Shown here: positions 1 through 9,606 of the stretch, in pieces
Position numbering within the stretch: position 1 is the stretch's first letter
Layout of the letters: every line of letters starts with the position of its first letter
Assembly: GCF_900111405.1 (NCBI RefSeq)
Contig: NZ_FOHJ01000006.1
Span: 62,001 to 126,000, forward strand
DNA length: 64,000 nucleotides
Source: Salinibacillus kushneri
GTDB taxonomy: Bacteria; Bacillota; Bacilli; Bacillales; Alkalibacillaceae
Direction of reading: 5' to 3'
Made by a program: the position numbers and the translations under genes
Notes under the pieces: model-generated
Database searches by the model: none
Told to the model about the DNA's origin: nothing
What the model saw: only the letters and a program-made list of their open reading frames with translations

Positions 1-341
1 TTTTGCCCTACATCAATCGCATAGCTTAATTTAGCACCATTTTGCAGAGCACAATCCGTAAATCCTCCTGTTGATGAACCAATATCGATCATAATTTTGT
101 CCTCTACCGAAAGTTCAAAGTATTTTAAAGCTTTTTCTAATTTTAATCCTCCACGACTTACATAATTATGGGTTTTCCCTTTAATTTGTATCGGTATATC
201 TGCATTAACCTTCATCCCTGGTTTGTCCAACCTTGTCTGCTCAGAAAAAACTAGTCCAGCCATTACGGTCCGTTTCGCCTTTTCACGTGTTTCAAAAAAA
301 CCTCGTTCCACTAATAATACGTCTAATCTCGTTTTCTTCAT
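1..341 (-). CDS. tlyA: TlyA family rRNA 2'-O-methyltransferase (3' end outside window)
   Basis: This is the N-terminal part (about 113 codons) of a TlyA/YqxC-type protein, an S4-domain RNA methyltransferase that methylates 16S/23S rRNA ribose and is often annotated as hemolysin A. The visible start [20 protein letters not shown] and the [12 protein letters not shown] segment are typical of the S4 domain and linker. The following [15 protein letters not shown] stretch is the SAM-binding motif I. The ATG (341-339) overlaps the dxs stop codon (340-338) in an ATGA arrangement, so it is translationally coupled to dxs. The rest lies beyond position 1. Family assignment is secure; the methylated target is known only for the family. 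Confidence 0.93.
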   Translation of the reverse strand, partial: MKKTRLDVLLVERGFFETREKAKRTVMAGLVFSEQTRLDKPGMKVNADIPIQIKGKTHNYVSRGGLKLEKALKYFELSVEDKIMIDIGSSTGGFTDCALQNGAKLSYAIDVGQ

Positions 342-2239
342 CCTTGCTCAAGTCCTAACTTATTTGGTATTAATTCCTTTAAAGAGTTTACCACTTCATT
401 TGTTGTTAAGCCAATTTCCTCCCAAAGTTTATTAACACTGCCATGTTCAATAAATTGATCTTGGATTCCCATTCTCTTGATTGTTAAATCTCTAAGAAAA
501 TGGTGGTCTTCAGCAAATTCAAGTACCGCACTACCAAACCCACCTTGTAATACATGCTCTTCAATGGTTAATACAGGTATATCTTCAGTCATAATATCCT
601 TCAGCATTTTTTCATCCAGTGGTTTAATAAAACGAGCATTTATAACTCGAATAGAGATACCTGATTTCTCCATATGTTCACTTGCTTCTAATGCCATATC
701 AATGGTTGTGCCAAAAGTCAGGATTACACCGTCATCTCCCTCTTTTAGAACTTCCCAGGAACCAATAGGAAATTGTTTGAATTCCTGATCTACTTCCATT
801 CCTTTGGCATTTCCTCTTGGATAACGAATAGCAATAGGGCCATCACTATATTCAATGGCCGTATAGACCATATGCTGCCCCTCATTTTCATCTTTTGGCA
901 TCATGATAACCATATTGGGAATATGACGCATAAAGGAAATATCAAAGACTCCTTGATGTGTTTCCCCATCTGCCCCCACTAATCCGGCACGATCGATGCC
1001 AAACACAACATGTAAATTTTGTCTGCACACATCATGAACGACTTGGTCATAACCACGCTGTAAGAACGTTGAATAAATGGATAAAAAGGGTTTCATTCCT
1101 TGGGTAGCAAGTCCCCCTGAAAGTGTAGTTGCATGTTGCTCAGCAATCCCAACATCATATAAACGATCCGGGAATTCTTTTTTAAAATTCTCAAGCTTAG
1201 ATCCAACGGTCATGGCAGGTGTTATGGCTACTACTTTATTATTAATACGAGCCATTTTGATTAAGGCATCACTAATCACCTGACTCCATGCAGGGCCCTT
1301 CCCTTTTTTCTTTAAAGATTCACCAGACTCAATTTTATAAGGACCAACACCGTGCCATGTGCCAACTTTATCCTGTTCAGCAGGGTGATAGCCTTTCCCC
1401 TTCTTAGTGATCACATGTACAATTACTGGTCCTTCTGTTTTTTTGGCGTAACGGATATTTTCAATCAGACTCTCAAAGTTATGACCGTCTACAGGCCCAT
1501 AATACGTAAAGCCCAGTTCTTCAAAAAACATACCAGATACAATGAAAGACTTCATCCCATCCTTCAAATACTCAGCGGTTTGTGCAAGTTTTCCTCCAAA
1601 GGCAGGAATTTTTTTCATAAAACTTTCTAATTCGTCCTTGAACCAGTGGTATTTATTCGCACTTCGTAAACGGCCCAAAATATTGTGCAATGCACCTACA
1701 TTAGGAGCAATCGACATTTCATTATCATTTAGAATAACGGTCAGGTTCTTTTTTTCATGCCCAATATGATTTAAAGCCTCAAGCGCCATACCACCTGTTA
1801 ATGCGCCATCTCCTATTACAGGCACCACATAGTGATTTTCCCCTCTTAAATCTCTTGCTATTGCCATCCCCATTGCTGCAGATAAGGATGTGGAACTATG
1901 GCCTGTTTCCCAATGATCATGTTCACTCTCCATTCTTTTCGGAAAACCTGATAACCCCTTATACTGTTTTAACGTATGGAATTGATTGGTTCTTCCGGTC
2001 AAAATCTTATGTATGTATGATTGATGACCAACATCCCATATGAACTTATCCTTTGGGCTATTAAATTCTTTATGCAGCGCTAATGTCAGCTCAACAACTC
2101 CAAGATTAGGACCTAAATGCCCTCCTGTTTTGGACAGTGTCTGAATGAGAAACTCTCTTATTTCCTTAGCAAATGACTCCAGTTGCTCTACAGAATAATG
2201 TTTTAAAAATGCTGGATCTTTAATCAGTTTTAGATCCAT
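338..2239 (-). CDS. dxs: 1-deoxy-D-xylulose-5-phosphate synthase
   Basis: This enzyme condenses pyruvate and glyceraldehyde 3-phosphate to DXP, the first step of the MEP isoprenoid pathway, using thiamine diphosphate. The 633-residue protein has the usual family length. The TPP-binding motif begins with GDG at residues 143-145 and ends with NDNEMS near 171. The [12 protein letters not shown] segment and the C-terminal transketolase domain ([13 protein letters not shown]) are present. The ATG is preceded by AAGGTGAG. It lies 16 bp downstream of oapA and overlaps tlyA by 4 bp, so it is probably the penultimate gene of the xseA-xseB-ispA-OLE-oapA-dxs-tlyA cluster. It supplies the same pathway as ispA upstream and ispG at the far end of the window. 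Confidence 0.98.
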   Translation of the reverse strand: MDLKLIKDPAFLKHYSVEQLESFAKEIREFLIQTLSKTGGHLGPNLGVVELTLALHKEFNSPKDKFIWDVGHQSYIHKILTGRTNQFHTLKQYKGLSGFPKRMESEHDHWETGHSSTSLSAAMGMAIARDLRGENHYVVPVIGDGALTGGMALEALNHIGHEKKNLTVILNDNEMSIAPNVGALHNILGRLRSANKYHWFKDELESFMKKIPAFGGKLAQTAEYLKDGMKSFIVSGMFFEELGFTYYGPVDGHNFESLIENIRYAKKTEGPVIVHVITKKGKGYHPAEQDKVGTWHGVGPYKIESGESLKKKGKGPAWSQVISDALIKMARINNKVVAITPAMTVGSKLENFKKEFPDRLYDVGIAEQHATTLSGGLATQGMKPFLSIYSTFLQRGYDQVVHDVCRQNLHVVFGIDRAGLVGADGETHQGVFDISFMRHIPNMVIMMPKDENEGQHMVYTAIEYSDGPIAIRYPRGNAKGMEVDQEFKQFPIGSWEVLKEGDDGVILTFGTTIDMALEASEHMEKSGISIRVINARFIKPLDEKMLKDIMTEDIPVLTIEEHVLQGGFGSAVLEFAEDHHFLRDLTIKRMGIQDQFIEHGSVNKLWEEIGLTTNEVVNSLKELIPNKLGLEQG

Positions 2240-2255
2240 TAAGGACCACTCACCT

Positions 2256-2858
2256 TCATTGGGAATTTCTCTTACTCTTTTTCTTTAAAGAGGGGAGAAT
2301 TTTTATTCTTAAATTTTGTTCCATAAAAGCGATTGCCCTGCCAGCAAACAAAATAATTTTTGTAGAAGCATGGACACCAAAGAACTTTCCCAGGGCTTTT
2401 CCTCCTACTGTCAATGCTGCAACTATACTGGTAAAAGTAATGGATATCAGCATGTGCTGGGATGAATTTTCAGGAAAGCCAAACCCAAACGCTATTTGCA
2501 GTACAACAGTAGCTGAAGCAGTACCGCTTACAATCCCTGCTATATCCCCAATTACATCGTTACAGAAACTGGCAAATCGGTCTCTGTTTCGTACAATGAC
2601 GATTGATTGCTTAGCTCCATATACTTTTTCTGCAGCCATGGAATGAAAAGGGACCTCATCAGCAGCCGTAGCGGCAATTCCAAACATATCAAAGATGACA
2701 CCAACTAACACAATTCCTAATACAATTAACAAGCCAGCAAGCCAGCCTACACCTTGTAACAGGATGGATGAAATAATTGAAAAAAGTGCCGCTAACACGA
2801 AGGTGATAACGGCAATTCCTATACTAAATTGAAAAGATTTTTTAAAATGTTCGTTCAT
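2256..2858 (-). CDS. oapA: OLE-associated membrane protein OapA
   Basis: This is a 200-residue integral membrane protein with hydrophobic segments near residues 10-35, 37-60, 105-130 and 135-160 and a basic C-terminal tail (LKKKSKR). The middle region ([20 protein letters not shown], then [18 protein letters not shown]) faintly resembles the CNNM/DUF21 domain of CorB-type magnesium transport proteins; that resemblance is my inference. The identification rests mainly on position: the gene directly follows the OLE RNA and precedes dxs, the arrangement known for OapA. In Bacillus halodurans OapA binds OLE RNA at the membrane, and the complex affects tolerance to cold, short alcohols and Mg2+ stress. 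Only 16 bp separate it from dxs. Confidence 0.88.
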   Translation of the reverse strand: MNEHFKKSFQFSIGIAVITFVLAALFSIISSILLQGVGWLAGLLIVLGIVLVGVIFDMFGIAATAADEVPFHSMAAEKVYGAKQSIVIVRNRDRFASFCNDVIGDIAGIVSGTASATVVLQIAFGFGFPENSSQHMLISITFTSIVAALTVGGKALGKFFGVHASTKIILFAGRAIAFMEQNLRIKILPSLKKKSKRNSQ

Positions 2859-2899
2859 TTAAATACCTCTGTATGTAAAATATAAATATAAGAAAAAAC

Positions 2900-3511
2900 T
2901 AAGTAGGGATGGTCATCTAAAGGATAAAAATTGCAGCTTAGGTCCAGTAGGTTTTCCCAGATGAATACCAAGAGTTGCCTCAATGGCGGTTCCCCTTTAA
3001 ATTCATCTTAGCCCCGTCTCCGGAAGCTAGACTGGATTACCACTTAGCCTGCACCATAATCTCCTTTAAATGTCCTGATGGAACAGTCTAGGAGTTTTCC
3101 TCGACAGTCTTTAACCGTTCCCTAGCCTCTTTTGCAGTGTTGATTTCAATTGGTGATAGGTGAACAATATAGTGGCCAGCTATATTGTCACTTTTTAACC
3201 AATATCCCCTCAACACCACTCAAGGCAGGCTACGCTGTGGATAGAGTTTCCCCATCCCTATCTCACAGGTTCATACCCCATTCCATAATACTTTGAGCTA
3301 TCAAAGTATCACAGTAATGGGCCTCCGCGGAAGCAGGGTCAACGCCCACATGCCTTTGTGGATCGCCCCGCAACCTTAACTCCCAGCACCGACCCAAGGC
3401 TGGGCGCCTCAAGCCGACACAAGGAACTTCATCGATGTGCCCTTTGGCGGATTTTTAGGCCCGCCTTCAGGAACGGAGGACCGACTAGAATACTGCACCA
3501 TCCCTATATGG
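2900..3511 (-). ncRNA. ole: OLE RNA (ornate, large, extremophilic)
   Basis: A roughly 610-nt gene-free, GC-richer segment sits between ispA and oapA, exactly where OLE RNA is found in extremophilic Firmicutes, and it matches that RNA in length. The two ends pair: the 5' terminal UAGGGAUGGU (3506-3497) is perfectly complementary to ACCAUCCCUA (2913-2904), giving a 10-bp closing stem. A sigma-A-like promoter lies just upstream (3519-3548). The interior has many GC-rich short helices. OLE RNA forms a membrane-bound ribonucleoprotein with OapA, whose gene starts 41 bp past the 3' end. The exact ends are estimated from the promoter and the closing stem. Confidence 0.92.
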
Positions 3512-3518
3512 TATCTAT

Positions 3519-3548
3519 ATACTATCATATTTTCATTGTCATACTCAA
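3519..3548 (-). promoter_or_regulatory. Probable sigma-A promoter of OLE RNA
   Basis: On the minus strand a -35 element TTGAGT (3548-3543) and a -10 element TAGTAT (3524-3519) are separated by 18 nt. The predicted start near 3511 lies 5 nt before the outer closing stem of the OLE RNA. This suggests OLE can be transcribed independently of ispA. Confidence 0.55.
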
Positions 3549-3604
3549 TTACAATTATTTTCAATCTTTCTGGAATCTTGTATGTGGAGAAGTATTTTCC
3601 ATAA

Positions 3605-4480
3605 CTACCTGTCCCGATTGCCTAAAAACGCAACAAAGTCATATAGGAGGTCATTGTCCACTTTTGCCTGCGTTAATGCCTCTATCGCCTTATTCATCAA
3701 GTCTTCCTTGTTCTTTTTCGCACCTTCCAACCCTAAAATACTGGGATATGTGCTTTTTTTACTTTTTTCATCACTTCCAATAGGTTTCCCTAGTATTTGT
3801 TCATTTCCAATAACATCTAATATATCATCCTGAATCTGAAAGATAAGACCCAGGTATGTAGCATATTCATCTATTAATTCCAGTTGTGGCGGTGTTGCTC
3901 CACCTAAATAAGCACCACTTCGAATAGCAAAACGAATAAGCTTTCCCGTTTTAAGCAAATGAATTTGGTTTATTTCATCCAGAGACAAACTCCTGTTTTC
4001 GGCATTAAGGTCAAGTATTTGTCCGGCTACCATTCCTTCTGGCCCTGCAGCTTGAGATAACTCCCTTGATAAAAACACCTTTTCTTCTGCCGTTAGGAAA
4101 GCTGAGGTATTAATTACCTGGAAGGCTGTGGTTAATAAGGCATCCCCAGCTAAAATGGCTGTTGCCTCATCAAATTTTTTATGGCTGGTTGGCTTACCTC
4201 TACGATAATCATCATTGTCCATAGCTGGAAGGTCATCATGAATTAATGAATAAGTATGAACCATTTCTAACGCAAAAGCGGGATCGTGTACCTTTTCATC
4301 TTCATTCGAGTAGGCTTCAAAGGCAGCCATCATCAAAATAGGTCTTAGTCTTTTTCCGCCAGCATCTAATGAATAATACATGGCTTCCTTAAGTTTTGCC
4401 GGTACTTCATAAGTATTTAGTCTGGTCGTTAATTCATGATTAAAAAGCTTTTGTTTTCTATTAATATACTGAGAAACCAT
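3605..4480 (-). CDS. ispA: Polyprenyl (farnesyl/geranylgeranyl) diphosphate synthase
   Basis: This prenyl chain-elongating enzyme (B. subtilis YqiD/IspA) joins isopentenyl diphosphate to allylic diphosphates, usually making farnesyl diphosphate. The 291-residue protein carries the first aspartate-rich motif DDLPAMD at residues 82-88 and the second, DDILD, at 218-222, plus GGKRLRP near 41. An AGGAGG ribosome site precedes the ATG. It lies 8 bp after xseB and just upstream of the OLE RNA, an association conserved in OLE-bearing genomes. Product chain length cannot be told from sequence alone, but context and length favour farnesyl diphosphate. Confidence 0.96.
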   Translation of the reverse strand: MVSQYINRKQKLFNHELTTRLNTYEVPAKLKEAMYYSLDAGGKRLRPILMMAAFEAYSNEDEKVHDPAFALEMVHTYSLIHDDLPAMDNDDYRRGKPTSHKKFDEATAILAGDALLTTAFQVINTSAFLTAEEKVFLSRELSQAAGPEGMVAGQILDLNAENRSLSLDEINQIHLLKTGKLIRFAIRSGAYLGGATPPQLELIDEYATYLGLIFQIQDDILDVIGNEQILGKPIGSDEKSKKSTYPSILGLEGAKKNKEDLMNKAIEALTQAKVDNDLLYDFVAFLGNRDR

Positions 4481-4488
4481 CTTATTGA

Positions 4489-4725
4489 TTAATCCTCCTG
4501 GATAGAAAAGGGCTCAAACTCACCTTGTTCATTTAAGATTTGTTCCATTTGTTTTTCAACTTTTGTTAATTTATCGTTACAAAATTTTGATAACTTCATA
4601 CCCTCTTGATAGTATTCAATTGCCTTTTCAAGGGGTACATCACCTTCTTCTAATTTTTCAACAATGGTTTCGAGCTTTTCCACTGCATCCTCAAAACTAA
4701 TATCCTTTTTATTATCTTCACTCAT
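4489..4725 (-). CDS. xseB: Exodeoxyribonuclease VII small subunit
   Basis: This is a 78-residue acidic helical protein with the family core [19 protein letters not shown] followed by [22 protein letters not shown]. Several XseB subunits bind one XseA to form exonuclease VII, which degrades single-stranded DNA from both ends and acts in repair. The start overlaps the end of xseA by 8 bp, so the two subunits are translationally coupled. ispA follows after 8 bp. Confidence 0.97.
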   Translation of the reverse strand: MSEDNKKDISFEDAVEKLETIVEKLEEGDVPLEKAIEYYQEGMKLSKFCNDKLTKVEKQMEQILNEQGEFEPFSIQED

Positions 4726-6073
4726 TTTGCTGATCCTCCTCTTCTAATCCCCAAACTTGACAATCTACTAAACCGTCCTTTAATTTTACATACATTCTAT
4801 CTCCAGGCTGAACTTGTCTTACCGTTTTAATGACATTTTTTTGTTGATCATATGGAATGGCATACCCTCGCTGGATGACTTCTAACGGATTTAATAATGA
4901 TAATTTTTCTACATTTCTTTGAAAGGATGTTGCTTTCTGTTGCAGAATATAATCCATTTGCTTATTCATCTTGTTTGTGATTTGATTTACATTCCTTTGC
5001 ATGTCTTCTATCTTTCGGCTAGGGTGATGCTGTATCAGCCGTCTGTAAATATGTTGATGATTTTCTTTCTTACGTTGCAAGTATTGCTTTGATGTCCGCT
5101 GCATTTGTTCAAATAATCGATCTAAATCCTGTTCTTTTTGTCTTAACATATAAACAGGATATTTAAAAGCGTAGGATTCTCTAAGTGAATTTAATCGCTC
5201 TCGATTTGCTTGTGTTTTTGTATATAATGCACGGAGTATTCGATTTTTCATGACTTTAACACGATCGGCTACTTCTTTTAATGAAGGGACGGCTAATTCA
5301 GCAGCGCCAGTAGGAGTCGGAGCCCGTAAGTCAGCGGCAAAATCACTGATGGTATAATCCGTTTCATGCCCTACTGCAGATATCACGGGTACATTCGAGT
5401 TTACAATAGCACGAGCTACACGTTCTTCATTAAAATTCCATAATTCTTCAATGGATCCCCCGCCACGTCCGACTATGAGGACATCAAATTGGTTAAGTGC
5501 ATTAGCTTTTTCTATGGCTTGTACAATTGAATCTGCGCCATTTTCACCTTGAACCAATACAGGCAGTAACGTTTTTTTCACGATTGGATACCGTCGATTA
5601 ATCGTAGTAAAGATGTCTCGAATGGCAGCTCCTGTAGGGGATGTAATGACACCTATATGATCTGGATATGATGGGATTGGCTTTTTCAATCGAGGATCAA
5701 AAACCCCTTCTGCCTCCAGTTTTTTCTTCAACTGTTCATAAGCTAAATATAGAGAACCAATCCCATCAGGCTGCATTTCATGTATGTATAATTGATACTG
5801 ACCATATGGTTCATATACACCTATTTCTCCCTTAATCAGTACATTCATCCCATCTTCAGGAGTAAACTTTATAAAACGGTTATAGCTTGAAAACATCACC
5901 GCTTGTATTCTCGATTTATCGTCCTTTATGGTTAAATACATATGTCCTCGGGAGTGACGCTTGAAATTAGAGATTTCCCCGCGTAAATAAACCTGTTTTA
6001 AATTTCGATCTGTTTCAATTTTCCGTTTCATATATTTTGTTAAAGCCGTTACGGTTAAGTACCGATCTTTCAC
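4718..6073 (-). CDS. xseA: Exodeoxyribonuclease VII large subunit
   Basis: This is the 451-residue catalytic subunit of exonuclease VII. It has an N-terminal OB fold ([19 protein letters not shown], residues about 27-46), then the catalytic domain with [28 protein letters not shown] and [21 protein letters not shown] long coiled-coil region fills residues 270-400. The start codon is GTG (6073) behind AAAGGGG with 10-nt spacing. It lies 6 bp after folD and overlaps xseB by 8 bp. All key motifs are intact. Confidence 0.97.
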   Translation of the reverse strand: MKDRYLTVTALTKYMKRKIETDRNLKQVYLRGEISNFKRHSRGHMYLTIKDDKSRIQAVMFSSYNRFIKFTPEDGMNVLIKGEIGVYEPYGQYQLYIHEMQPDGIGSLYLAYEQLKKKLEAEGVFDPRLKKPIPSYPDHIGVITSPTGAAIRDIFTTINRRYPIVKKTLLPVLVQGENGADSIVQAIEKANALNQFDVLIVGRGGGSIEELWNFNEERVARAIVNSNVPVISAVGHETDYTISDFAADLRAPTPTGAAELAVPSLKEVADRVKVMKNRILRALYTKTQANRERLNSLRESYAFKYPVYMLRQKEQDLDRLFEQMQRTSKQYLQRKKENHQHIYRRLIQHHPSRKIEDMQRNVNQITNKMNKQMDYILQQKATSFQRNVEKLSLLNPLEVIQRGYAIPYDQQKNVIKTVRQVQPGDRMYVKLKDGLVDCQVWGLEEEDQQNE

Positions 6074-6079
6074 AATTAT

Positions 6080-6940
6080 TTATCCCCTTTTTGATGAGAT
6101 TTGTTTTGCTGCTTTTAAAGTATTTTGAAGAAGCATTGTTATCGTCATAGGCCCTACACCTTTAGGTACTGGGGTAATATAAGAAGCAACTTCCTTTACA
6201 GATTCAAAATCTACATCCCCTGCAAGTGAGCCGTCAGATAAATAGTTATTGCCCACATCAATCACTACAGCACCATCTTTTACCGATTCTTTCTTAATCA
6301 TTTTTGCCTTTCCAACGGCTACAATTAAGATATCCGCTTGCTTGGTTATATTAAATAGATCTTTCGTTGCAGAGTGGCAATATGTTACGGTGGCATGCTC
6401 ATTTAGGAATAACTGTCCTGCCGGCTTCCCTACAATATTACTTCTACCTACAACAACCACGTGTTTACCCGTTATTGCAATATTACTTTCTTTTACCATT
6501 GCCAGAATTCCTAAGGGTGTACACGGCACAAAGGCATCCTGATCGGTTTGTAATCGACCTATGTTATATGGATGAAACCCATCTACGTCCTTTTCTGGAG
6601 AAATACTTTCAATAATGACCTTTTCATCGATTTGGTCTGGGAGTGGCAATTGTACGAGGATACCATGTACAGATGGATCTTCATTTAATTGTTTTACATG
6701 ATGAAGAAGCTCTTCCTGGGTGGTATGCTCTGGCAACTCAATAACGTCTGATTGAATACCTGCTTTTTCACATGCACGCTGTTTAAATTTCACATATGAC
6801 TTAGATGCTGGATTATCCCCAACTATAATAACCGACAAACCAGGTCGAACACCATTATTTTCAAGGTGTTGAACCTCTTCTTTTATATTCGCCCTTATCT
6901 TTTCTGCTATTTTACTTCCATAAATAATTTCTGCAGTCAT
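6080..6940 (-). CDS. folD: Bifunctional methylenetetrahydrofolate dehydrogenase / cyclohydrolase
   Basis: FolD interconverts 5,10-methylene-THF, 5,10-methenyl-THF and 10-formyl-THF with NADP. The 286-residue protein shows the substrate-site lysine motif SKSYVKFKQRAC, the VDGFHPYN segment, the Rossmann motif VVGRSNIVGKPAGQLFL and the C-terminal signature PVPKGVGPMT. Most relatives have a glycine where this protein has lysine in that signature (PVPGGVGPMT). The ATG has AAAGGAG 7 nt upstream. It sits between nusB and xseA, the usual Bacillaceae order, and works in the same folate pool as the glycine cleavage genes at 24-28 kb and the cyclo-ligase at 47.9 kb. Confidence 0.98.
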   Translation of the reverse strand: MTAEIIYGSKIAEKIRANIKEEVQHLENNGVRPGLSVIIVGDNPASKSYVKFKQRACEKAGIQSDVIELPEHTTQEELLHHVKQLNEDPSVHGILVQLPLPDQIDEKVIIESISPEKDVDGFHPYNIGRLQTDQDAFVPCTPLGILAMVKESNIAITGKHVVVVGRSNIVGKPAGQLFLNEHATVTYCHSATKDLFNITKQADILIVAVGKAKMIKKESVKDGAVVIDVGNNYLSDGSLAGDVDFESVKEVASYITPVPKGVGPMTITMLLQNTLKAAKQISSKRG

Positions 6941-6961
6941 GCATAATCTCCTTTATTTATC

Positions 6962-7143
6962 GGCTCTGTTAAACATAGGTGTTGATTTCCTCATCCATTG
7001 CGCTCGCTTTCCACGGGCGGCTCGGGAGCCTCCTCGGCATACGCCTGCGGGGTCTTAAGTATACCACTTCTTCCGCAGGATTCTTGCGCACTTCCCGCTC
7101 GAATCAACTTGGTAGAAATTCAACAATAAGCTTTAACACAGCC
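6962..7143. repeat. MITE-like repeat, copy A
   Basis: This 182-bp non-coding element is bounded by imperfect inverted repeats. The left end is GGCTCTGTTAAACATAGG and the right end is the complement of GGCTGTGTTAAAGCTTATT. The GC-rich interior includes GCGCTCGCTTTCC and TTCCGCAGGATTCTTGCG. Related copies lie at 24044-24216, 59402-59557 and 62462-62585. It has no coding capacity, so it would move only with an outside transposase. Its right end touches the nusB stop codon. Similar repeats are widespread in Bacillaceae genomes (from memory). Confidence 0.8.
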
Positions 7144-7529
7144 TATTCATCAGAAACAATTTTAGAGAGAACACCGTTAATAAACTTACCGGAATTTTCT
7201 TCACCATATTCTTTAGCAATTTCAATCGCCTCATTTATGGAAACCTTTACCGGAATTGTTTCATTATAATTTATTTCATATACTGCTATTCGCAGAAGTG
7301 TGCGGTCAACAGAAGCAATTCGATTCAAGGTCCAGTTTAGTAATTGACTGGAAATTGCCCGATCAATCTCTTCTTTATATGTAATGACACCATGAACCAG
7401 CTCTTTGGTAAACTCATGGCCGGCTTCACCCTCCATAACAAACTTCATAGCATCCTCGGGTGCAATATCATGATTATCCATTTGAAATAATATCTGAAAC
7501 GCTTTTATTCTAGCTTCTCTACGATTCAT
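7143..7529 (-). CDS. nusB: Transcription antitermination factor NusB
   Basis: NusB binds boxA RNA with ribosomal protein S10 and supports rRNA antitermination. The 128-residue all-helical protein starts [18 protein letters not shown] and ends with the family signature [33 protein letters not shown] precedes the ATG. The TAG stop (7145-7143) shares its last base with the end of a MITE-like repeat, so the extreme C-terminus may have been set by the insertion. The conserved core is complete. It is separated from yqhY by a strong terminator and probably has its own promoter. Confidence 0.97.
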   Translation of the reverse strand: MNRREARIKAFQILFQMDNHDIAPEDAMKFVMEGEAGHEFTKELVHGVITYKEEIDRAISSQLLNWTLNRIASVDRTLLRIAVYEINYNETIPVKVSINEAIEIAKEYGEENSGKFINGVLSKIVSDE

Positions 7530-7605
7530 GTCTGTACTCCTTTTTCACCATTATGCTTCTTACAACACCTATTATCCCTAAAATCATAACATTTTAGCAG
7601 GTAAA

Positions 7606-7657
7606 AGAAAAGCGGAAGGGGACTGGTTAAATGCGAATGATAAGCAGGCCTCATGAA
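7606..7657 (+). repeat. Solitary remnant of the GAAAAGCGGAGGCGAC hairpin repeat
   Basis: The stretch GAAAAGCGGAAGGGGACTGG, followed by ATAAGC, resembles the first part of the units tandemly repeated at 54493-54900. The second half and the closing arm are missing, so this is a degenerate or truncated copy in the nusB-yqhY gap. Confidence 0.5.
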
Positions 7658-7751
7658 ATGTTTTTTATTGAACACTTTAGATTGTTTGTTGAACATAGTA
7701 CATTACAATCGTAAAACAAACCTTTATTATAAATGGATAACCATCATCCGC

Positions 7752-7792
7752 AAAAAACTGACCATAGGGATTTTCCCACGGTCAGTTTTTTT
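7752..7792 (-). terminator. Terminator of accB-accC-yqhY
   Basis: Inverted arms AAAACTGACC and GGTCAGTTTT flank a 16-nt loop that itself holds a GGG/CCC pair, with T runs on both sides. It lies 5 bp past the yqhY stop codon. Confidence 0.85.
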
Positions 7793-7796
7793 ACTG

Positions 7797-8198
7797 TTAT
7801 ACTTCTTCTGGACTACCTTCTTCTTCTTTTGTGTCTATTTGGACTGCCACTATGTGTACATTGACTTCCTCAATCTCAAGAGCGGTCATATTTTTCAGTG
7901 CCTGGCGAATGTTATCCTGGATTTGCTGAGCAACAGTTGGGATAGATACACCATATTCTAAAACAGAATATGTATCAATCTTTATCCCTTTATCCGTTAG
8001 TTCAACTTTTATTCCCTTTCCGTGATTCTTTTTTCCAAACCGTTCCGTTACATTAGAAGCAAAATTCCCACGCATTTGTGCTACACCTTTTACTTCGTTC
8101 GCGGCAATACCCGCAATCACTTCAATTACTTCAGGAGCTATTTCAACATTGCCTAAAGAGGTATCCTCGCTTACATTTAGAATTCTGTTATCCTGCAA
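7797..8198 (-). CDS. yqhY: Asp23/Gls24 family envelope stress protein YqhY
   Basis: This 133-residue protein of the Asp23/Gls24 family has the core EIAPEVIEVIAGIAANEVKG and VAQQIQDNIRQALKNMTALE. In B. subtilis the gene is co-transcribed with accBC and affects acetyl-CoA carboxylase activity and lipid homeostasis. The gene lies 39 bp behind accC here too. The start is a TTG (8198) preceded by AAGGGGTG at 7-nt spacing. The C-terminus is acidic (KEEEGSPEE). The role is taken from the B. subtilis ortholog. Confidence 0.9.
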   Translation of the reverse strand: MQDNRILNVSEDTSLGNVEIAPEVIEVIAGIAANEVKGVAQMRGNFASNVTERFGKKNHGKGIKVELTDKGIKIDTYSVLEYGVSIPTVAQQIQDNIRQALKNMTALEIEEVNVHIVAVQIDTKEEEGSPEEV

Positions 8199-8237
8199 CT
8201 ACAGTCACCCCTTTCTGAGTGCTTAAGTTCCTTTACA

Positions 8238-9593
8238 CTACTCATCTTCCATTATATGATAGGTTTCCAAAAACTTGGTATTAAAATCCCCATCTTTAAA
8301 AACTTCATGTTTCATCATCCGTTCATGAAAGGGAATCGTCGAGTGAATACCATCTATAACAAATTCATCCAAAGCACGACTCATTCGTCTAATGGCTTCA
8401 TCACGTGTTTTACCAAACGAAATTAGCTTTGCAATCATGGAGTCATAATACGGAGGAATTCTCCAGCCTGAATATGCTGCCGAATCCACCCGTACACCTA
8501 ATCCTCCAGGTGGAAGATACATATGAATGTCTCCTGCAGACGGCATAAAATTTTTGGCTGGATCTTCTGCATTTATTCTACACTCAATCGCCCAGCCTGT
8601 AAACGTAACATCTTCTTGGTTAAAGGAAAGCTGTTCGCCATTTGCAACCCGAATTTGTTCTTTAATTAAATCCATTCCTGTAATCTGCTCAGTGACTGGA
8701 TGTTCCACCTGTATTCGTGTATTCATTTCCATAAAATAAAACCGTTTTTCAGCACGATCGAAAATAAATTCAATAGTTCCAGCACCTCTATAATCTACTG
8801 CTTTTGCAGCTTTTACAGCAGCCTCACCCATCTCTTGACGAATTTCTTCTGTAAGAGCTGGTGAAGGAGCTTCCTCAATTAATTTTTGCATTCGTCTTTG
8901 TATCGTACAGTCCCGTTCACCTAAATGAATGGTATTGCCATATTCATCAGCTAAGATCTGGATTTCAACGTGGCGAAAATCCTCAATAAACTTTTCTAAA
9001 TAAACCCCTGGATTGCCAAATGCCGTTTCAGCTTCGGTTTGAGTCATTCGAATCCCATTGATTAACTCATCTTCTGTACGAGCGACTCGAATCCCTTTTC
9101 CACCTCCACCTGCTGTTGCCTTAATAATTACTGGAAAACCAATTTTCTGTGCAATTTTCAAACCTTCTTCTTCGTTTTCAATAATACCATCAGAACCTGG
9201 CACAATAGGTACTCCAGCTTGTTTCATCGTTTCTCTGGCCACATCCTTGGTTCCCATCTTTTGAATGGAGTAAGAAGTTGGACCCACAAAAGTAATATTA
9301 CATTCCTCGCAGATTTCAGCAAAGTCAGGATTCTCCGATAAAAAGCCATAGCCCGGATGAATCGCATCTACTTCCGTTAAAGTAGCAACACTCATAATAT
9401 TGGTTACATTCAGGTAACTATCTTTGCTTAAAGCTGGTCCAATACAATAAGCTTCATCTGCTAGCTGTACATGCAATGATTCCTGATCAGGTTCTGAATA
9501 TACAGCAACGGTTCTTATACCCAATTCTTTACATGCACGTATAATACGTACAGCAATCTCTCCTCTATTTGCGATTAATAACTTTTTTATCAA
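8238..9593 (-). CDS. accC: Acetyl-CoA carboxylase, biotin carboxylase subunit
   Basis: This subunit carboxylates the biotin on AccB using ATP and bicarbonate, the first half of malonyl-CoA synthesis. The 451-residue ATP-grasp protein has the start [17 protein letters not shown], the glycine-rich ATP loop [12 protein letters not shown] near 155-166, and the signature [16 protein letters not shown] near 280-295. I place the start at the TTG at 9593, which has AAGGGG 9 nt upstream and matches known AccC N-termini; another TTG lies three codons earlier. It follows accB closely (13 bp) and precedes yqhY. Confidence 0.97.
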   Translation of the reverse strand: MIKKLLIANRGEIAVRIIRACKELGIRTVAVYSEPDQESLHVQLADEAYCIGPALSKDSYLNVTNIMSVATLTEVDAIHPGYGFLSENPDFAEICEECNITFVGPTSYSIQKMGTKDVARETMKQAGVPIVPGSDGIIENEEEGLKIAQKIGFPVIIKATAGGGGKGIRVARTEDELINGIRMTQTEAETAFGNPGVYLEKFIEDFRHVEIQILADEYGNTIHLGERDCTIQRRMQKLIEEAPSPALTEEIRQEMGEAAVKAAKAVDYRGAGTIEFIFDRAEKRFYFMEMNTRIQVEHPVTEQITGMDLIKEQIRVANGEQLSFNQEDVTFTGWAIECRINAEDPAKNFMPSAGDIHMYLPPGGLGVRVDSAAYSGWRIPPYYDSMIAKLISFGKTRDEAIRRMSRALDEFVIDGIHSTIPFHERMMKHEVFKDGDFNTKFLETYHIMEDE

Positions 9594-9606
9594 CGAAGTC
9601 AACCCC

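Noticed and set aside
338-2239. Several plus-strand reading frames opposite dxs
   Set aside because: They are antisense shadows of a complete, well-conserved dxs gene.
3358-3783. Plus-strand reading frame of about 140 codons
   Set aside because: It lies antisense to the OLE RNA and the end of ispA, has no ribosome site and no family resemblance.
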